9,300 bases of DNA from NCBI GenBank assembly GCA_902783235.1, contig CACZQG010000298.1, forward strand, positions 1 to 9,300, in the 5' to 3' direction. Positions 6,892-9,300 of the stretch are shown here, in pieces (the stretch's first letter is position 1; the number at the start of each line of letters is the position of its first letter). Origin of the DNA: an uncultured Ruminococcus sp. Its GTDB lineage: Bacteria > Bacillota > Clostridia > Oscillospirales > Ruminococcaceae. The position numbers were made by a program, and so were the translations under genes. The notes beneath the pieces were generated by a model that was not told the origin of the DNA, did no database searches, and saw only the letters and a program-made list of their open reading frames with translations.

Positions 6892-6917
6892 TCCCAATAT
6901 TAGCCAAATTTCTTTAA

Positions 6918-6946
6918 TTGACGTATTGATTATTTACGCATAATAC
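6918..6946 (+). promoter_or_regulatory. Predicted sigma-A promoter upstream of a structured non-coding stretch
   Basis: TTGACG (6918-6923) and TAATAC (6941-6946) are separated by exactly 17 bases, in an AT-rich setting. Transcription would start near 6952-6954 and run toward the terminator at 7029. No protein-coding gene lies in between. Confidence 0.55.
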
Positions 6947-6952
6947 AAAATT

Positions 6953-7063
6953 GATCTCTCATGGCAATTTGCGACCCTGCAATAAACTGTAATGAGAGAT
7001 TATTGTTATAATTGAATAGAGTAAGCATATGCCGTTGTGGGATATTCCCACAACGGTATTTTT
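6953..7063 (+). ncRNA. Candidate small structured RNA (about 110 nt)
   Basis: The interval is bounded by a well-spaced promoter and a strong intrinsic terminator and has no credible open reading frame. Right at the predicted 5' end, ATCTCTCAT (6954-6962) is the exact complement of ATGAGAGAT (6992-7000), closing a domain that contains a small inner hairpin, TTGC (6969-6972) with GCAA (6979-6982) around GACCCT. An AT-rich single-stranded stretch follows, then the terminator hairpin. This is the layout of a trans-acting small RNA. I do not recognise it as 6S, tmRNA, SRP, RNase P or a known riboswitch. It could also be the orphaned leader of a lost gene. Confidence 0.35.
7029..7063 (+). terminator. 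Strong intrinsic terminator, + strand
   Basis: ATGCCGTTGTGGGA (7029-7042) pairs with TCCCACAACGGTAT (7046-7059) around a 3-base TAT loop, 14 pairs with one G-U, followed by TTTT. No + strand gene ends nearby, so it presumably ends the candidate small RNA or a deleted transcription unit. Confidence 0.85.
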
Positions 7064-7095
7064 ATGAAAAAAATACCGCCCAACGTGTGGGCGGT
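7064..7095 (-). terminator. Intrinsic terminator of the Rpn-family gene
   Basis: ACCGCCCA (7075-7082) pairs with TGGGCGGT (7088-7095) around a 5-base loop. Read on the - strand it is followed by a run of seven T after a short TA, and it begins 6 bases past the stop codon of the - strand gene. Confidence 0.85.
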
Positions 7096-7101
7096 GTAAT
7101 A

Positions 7102-7947
7102 TTAGCTGTTCAAGCCTGTTTTTTCTTTAAATTCCATTTCGGTCATGTTGGCTTTTTTAGCGGCATCGGCTATAGATAAAATACCTTCGTTGACAAGTTC
7201 AGCAAGAATGTTAAGTTTTCCTTCTACTTTACCTTCCGCTTTACCCTCCGACCTTGCGATTGCCATTTCGTTTTCATAATCACGAATAGCTTTATCACGC
7301 TGGCGAATCTGCTCACGGAGTACTGTGTCGGCGTTCAATGCATATACTGCATCAATGCCCTTCTGAATTGCGGGATTTTGTGTTGTTGTTCTTACCATCT
7401 CCAACGCCTCCTCACTATCAGCCTTGATAAGCTTCATCCACATCTGCTTGTTATCGCCGCCGATAAGCTCCTTCGGGACTTTTGGCAGCTCAAATATATG
7501 GATAGACAGCTTATCTGTCAGTTTTTCATGTCGTTTATCTTCAAGAATGGAGTATGACGAATGATAATCGGTGCAACTGAGAAAATTGAAACCGAGGATA
7601 CTCACGGAATAAGTTTGTTCCAAATCTTCATATTTTCCGCCGGATTCAAACTTTTCGCCATAGATTTCGCACCAATAGTATAGTACACGCTCGGCATTAA
7701 AGCCCTTTTTCCTTGCCTGCATTTCTATATTGAATTTTCGGTTTGCCATATTCACATGAATATCCAGTCTGCTCAACTTGCCGTCAGCACTTTCGGGTAT
7801 CAGTTCGGGATTAAGTATTGTTACCTCATCATTCTCCGTAAGCGGCAAATCAAGTACATCACGGAGAAATACCCTTAGAAGATCGGGATTTCTCACAAAC
7901 AACGCCTTGAATACTACATCATGTGAGGCAGAAATTATTTCAGCCAT
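7102..7947 (-). CDS. Rpn-family PD-(D/E)XK nuclease / putative transposase
   Basis: A 281-residue protein of the Rpn family (PD-(D/E)XK nuclease transposase, PDDEXK_2). The N-terminal SASHDVVFKALF (6-17) and the nuclease core with D62 (SRLDIHV) and E75/Q77 (NIEMQ) are the expected D...ExQ variant of the active site. Residues 83-160 hold the family's YYWCEIYGEKF and aromatic segments, and the C-terminus carries three EGK repeats (233-244) and a short helical end. Length is near the family norm, so it looks intact. AAAGGAG lies 9 bases before the ATG and a consensus promoter precedes it. Related E. coli Rpn proteins are DNA endonucleases that stimulate RecA-independent recombination, and many Firmicute genomes carry several dispersed copies. 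The neighbourhood (flagellin relic, truncated helicase) fits a rearranged, accessory region. No terminal inverted repeats or target duplication were found, so autonomous transposition is not supported here. Confidence 0.88.
   Translation of the reverse strand: MAEIISASHDVVFKALFVRNPDLLRVFLRDVLDLPLTENDEVTILNPELIPESADGKLSRLDIHVNMANRKFNIEMQARKKGFNAERVLYYWCEIYGEKFESGGKYEDLEQTYSVSILGFNFLSCTDYHSSYSILEDKRHEKLTDKLSIHIFELPKVPKELIGGDNKQMWMKLIKADSEEALEMVRTTTQNPAIQKGIDAVYALNADTVLREQIRQRDKAIRDYENEMAIARSEGKAEGKVEGKLNILAELVNEGILSIADAAKKANMTEMEFKEKTGLNS
7216..7251 (-). repeat. Three tandem 12-bp repeats coding (S/A/V)EGK
   Basis: Three consecutive 12-base units (7216-7227, 7228-7239, 7240-7251) of the form TTTACCTTCCGC with a few substitutions lie inside the Rpn-family gene and encode SEGK-AEGK-VEGK. 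The unit length is a multiple of three, so copy number can change without a frameshift. Confidence 0.75.
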
Positions 7948-7971
7948 CGGCTACAACTCCTTTACATTTTT

Positions 7972-8000
7972 ATTATAGCACGTTTCTCCCGTACTGTCAA
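7972..8000 (-). promoter_or_regulatory. Consensus sigma-A promoter of the Rpn-family gene
   Basis: On the - strand, TTGACA (7995-8000) and TATAAT (7972-7977) are both perfect consensus hexamers with a 17-base spacer. The -10 lies about 24 bases from the start codon at 7947, with AAAGGAG (7957-7963) between. Confidence 0.9.
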
Positions 8001-8057
8001 GGAAAAACGCTGTAAATATCGTAAAACCAACCGTCCTCATGTCTTCTATACTATTAT

Positions 8058-8064
8058 AAAGGTG
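8058..8064 (+). promoter_or_regulatory. Shine-Dalgarno-like sequence before the truncated helicase frame
   Basis: AAAGGTG lies 5 bases before an ATG at 8070 that is in frame with the helicase remnant, just after an in-frame TAG at 8064-8066. It could allow translation of the remnant, but the match may be accidental. Confidence 0.3.
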
Positions 8065-8069
8065 TAGAA

Positions 8070-9300
8070 ATGGGCACGCCCATATCAAATTCGGTAACAG
8101 AAGCCTACATTATGAACAAATACCTTGACCCATACGGTCTTGCCGAAAAGGATATGAGAAGTTTCGATGCGTGGGCTGCAAATTTTGCCCAGCGTGTCAC
8201 CAAACTTGAATTTGCACCTACGGGCAAGGGTTTTCGTCAAAAAACTCGTATTTCAAAATTCAATAATCTTCCGGAACTAATGCAGATGTTTAAGAAATTT
8301 ACAGACATCAAGATGGCAGAGGATTTAAAACTTCCCGAACCCGAATGTGAACGCCACATTGTTAAAGCCGAGCGTAGTGAGATTCAGGCTGAACTTATGG
8401 AAAGCCTTTCGGAACGTGCGGAAAAGATACACAACAAGCAAGTTACTCCCGATCAGGATAATATGCTCCTTATCACTTCTGACGGAACAAAGATAGGTCT
8501 TGACCCACGCCTTATAAATCCCATGCTTCCCGACTTTGAGGGCAGTAAGGTGAATCTTTGTGTGAACAATGTGCTCGATATATATAATAGTACATCTGAA
8601 AAAAAGCTGACACAAGTTATTTTCTGTGACTACTCTACGCCTAAGTACGGTAAAACTGAGGGCTTTTCCTCGGTCTATGAGGATATTAAGCAAAAGCTGA
8701 TAAGCAAGGGTGTTCACGAAAATGAGATAGCATTTATTCATGACTGCAAGAACGATAAGCAGAAACAGCAGTTGTTCGATAAGGTAAAATCAGGCGATGT
8801 TCGTGTTATCATTGGTTCTACTCAAAAGATGGGTGCAGGTACTAACATTCAAGACCGCCTGTATGCTATGCACCACCTTGATTGTCCGTGGAAGCCCCGT
8901 AATCTGCAGCAGCGCCTTGGAAGAATGAAGCGACAAGGCAACATGAATGAAAAAGTTCATGAGTACATCTATGTTACACAAGACACTTTTGATGCCTACC
9001 GTTTCCAGACTGTTGAGAACAAGCAGGGCTACATAAGTCAGATCATGTCAAACAGCAATCCGTTACGCTCCTGCGAAGATGTTTCAAGCGAAGAAATGGG
9101 ATACGCCGCTGTCAAGGCAGCCTGTGTGGGTAATCCGCTTATCAAGGAAAAAATGGAACTTGATATTGTGGTAAATGAGCTGCAAGTGCTGAAAAAGGGC
9201 TTTATCAATTCACGCTACAAATTGGAGGACGATGTGAACATACATCTGCCTAAAAAAATTACCTCCGCTAAAACATCTTTTGAAAATGGCTTGCAGGATA
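8070..9300 (+). pseudogene. 5'-truncated SNF2-like helicase of a conjugative element or phage (continues past window)
   Basis: An uninterrupted frame runs from 8070 to the right edge (410 codons visible). It starts MGTPISNSVTEAY, equivalent to helicase motif III (normally A/S-T-G-T-P-I-S-N-S), and continues with FDAWAANFAQ, TSDGTKIGLDPRLINP, motif V (VIIGSTQKMGAGTNIQDR) and motif VI (QQRLGRMKRQGN), then FDAYRFQTVENKQGYISQIM. This matches the second helicase lobe of the very large methylase/SNF2-helicase proteins carried by Firmicute integrative conjugative elements and large phages. Everything upstream, including Walker A and the DEAD/H box, is absent: an in-frame TAG at 8064 precedes, and no matching sequence is found earlier in the window. 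It therefore cannot be an ATP-hydrolysing helicase. The remaining frame has no stops, suggesting recent truncation or retained translation. Codon use resembles the rest of the window. Confidence 0.85.

Noticed and set aside
7007..7012. TATAAT as a second promoter -10
   Set aside because: No acceptable -35 lies 16-18 bases upstream; the AT-rich stretch explains it.
6892..7101. Riboswitch or CRISPR array in the intergenic stretch
   Set aside because: No repeated units are present, and no downstream gene lies in the right orientation to be controlled by a leader.
8047..8057. Promoter (TATACT/TATTAT) driving the helicase remnant
   Set aside because: The sequence at the expected -35 distance bears no resemblance to TTGACA.
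7064..8069. Rpn-family gene as a simple insertion that split the helicase gene
   Set aside because: The left side holds no helicase sequence, and I found no terminal inverted repeats or target duplication around the gene.

Overview
The window looks like chromosomal DNA of an anaerobic, fermentative Ruminococcus-type Firmicute, most likely Ruminococcus albus or a close relative. The reasons are moderate GC, strong AGGAGG-type ribosome binding sites, tight gene packing, and a gene order (bifunctional aldehyde/alcohol dehydrogenase, kinase, hydS, phosphatase, hydA2) that matches, from memory, the HydS/HydA2 transcription unit described for R. albus 7. The assignment rests on gene content and order; no database search was possible.

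Positions 1-6675 are one co-directional operon on the + strand with gaps of 0 to 13 bases or overlaps: the 3' part of adhE, an APH-fold kinase-like gene, two tandemly duplicated small thioredoxin-like [2Fe-2S] ferredoxins, hydS (a PAS-containing sensory-type [FeFe]-hydrogenase), a SpoIIE/PP2C-type phosphatase overlapping hydS by 8 bases, and hydA2 (a catalytic-type monomeric [FeFe]-hydrogenase resembling group B). A strong intrinsic terminator at 6705-6745 closes it. The operon promoter lies left of the window.

Positions 6676-7101 hold no intact gene but are not empty. They contain the operon terminator, a decayed flagellin C-terminus with an in-frame TAG, a good promoter followed by a structured stretch and a second terminator (a candidate small RNA of about 110 nt), and a terminator for the opposite strand.

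Positions 7102-7947 (- strand) encode a PD-(D/E)XK Rpn/transposase-family protein with its own consensus promoter. From 8070 to the window end runs the right part of an SNF2-like helicase gene of the kind carried by integrative conjugative elements and large phages, lacking everything upstream of helicase motif III. The right third of the window is therefore an accessory, decayed region next to a conserved metabolic operon.

Proposed working of the operon (inference): AdhE reoxidises NADH by making ethanol, HydA2 makes H2 from reduced ferredoxin, HydS reads H2 or redox state through its H-cluster and iron-sulfur relay, and the adjacent phosphatase and kinase-like protein convert that into a phosphorylation signal. 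The substrate of that signal is unknown, and it is the most interesting open question here.
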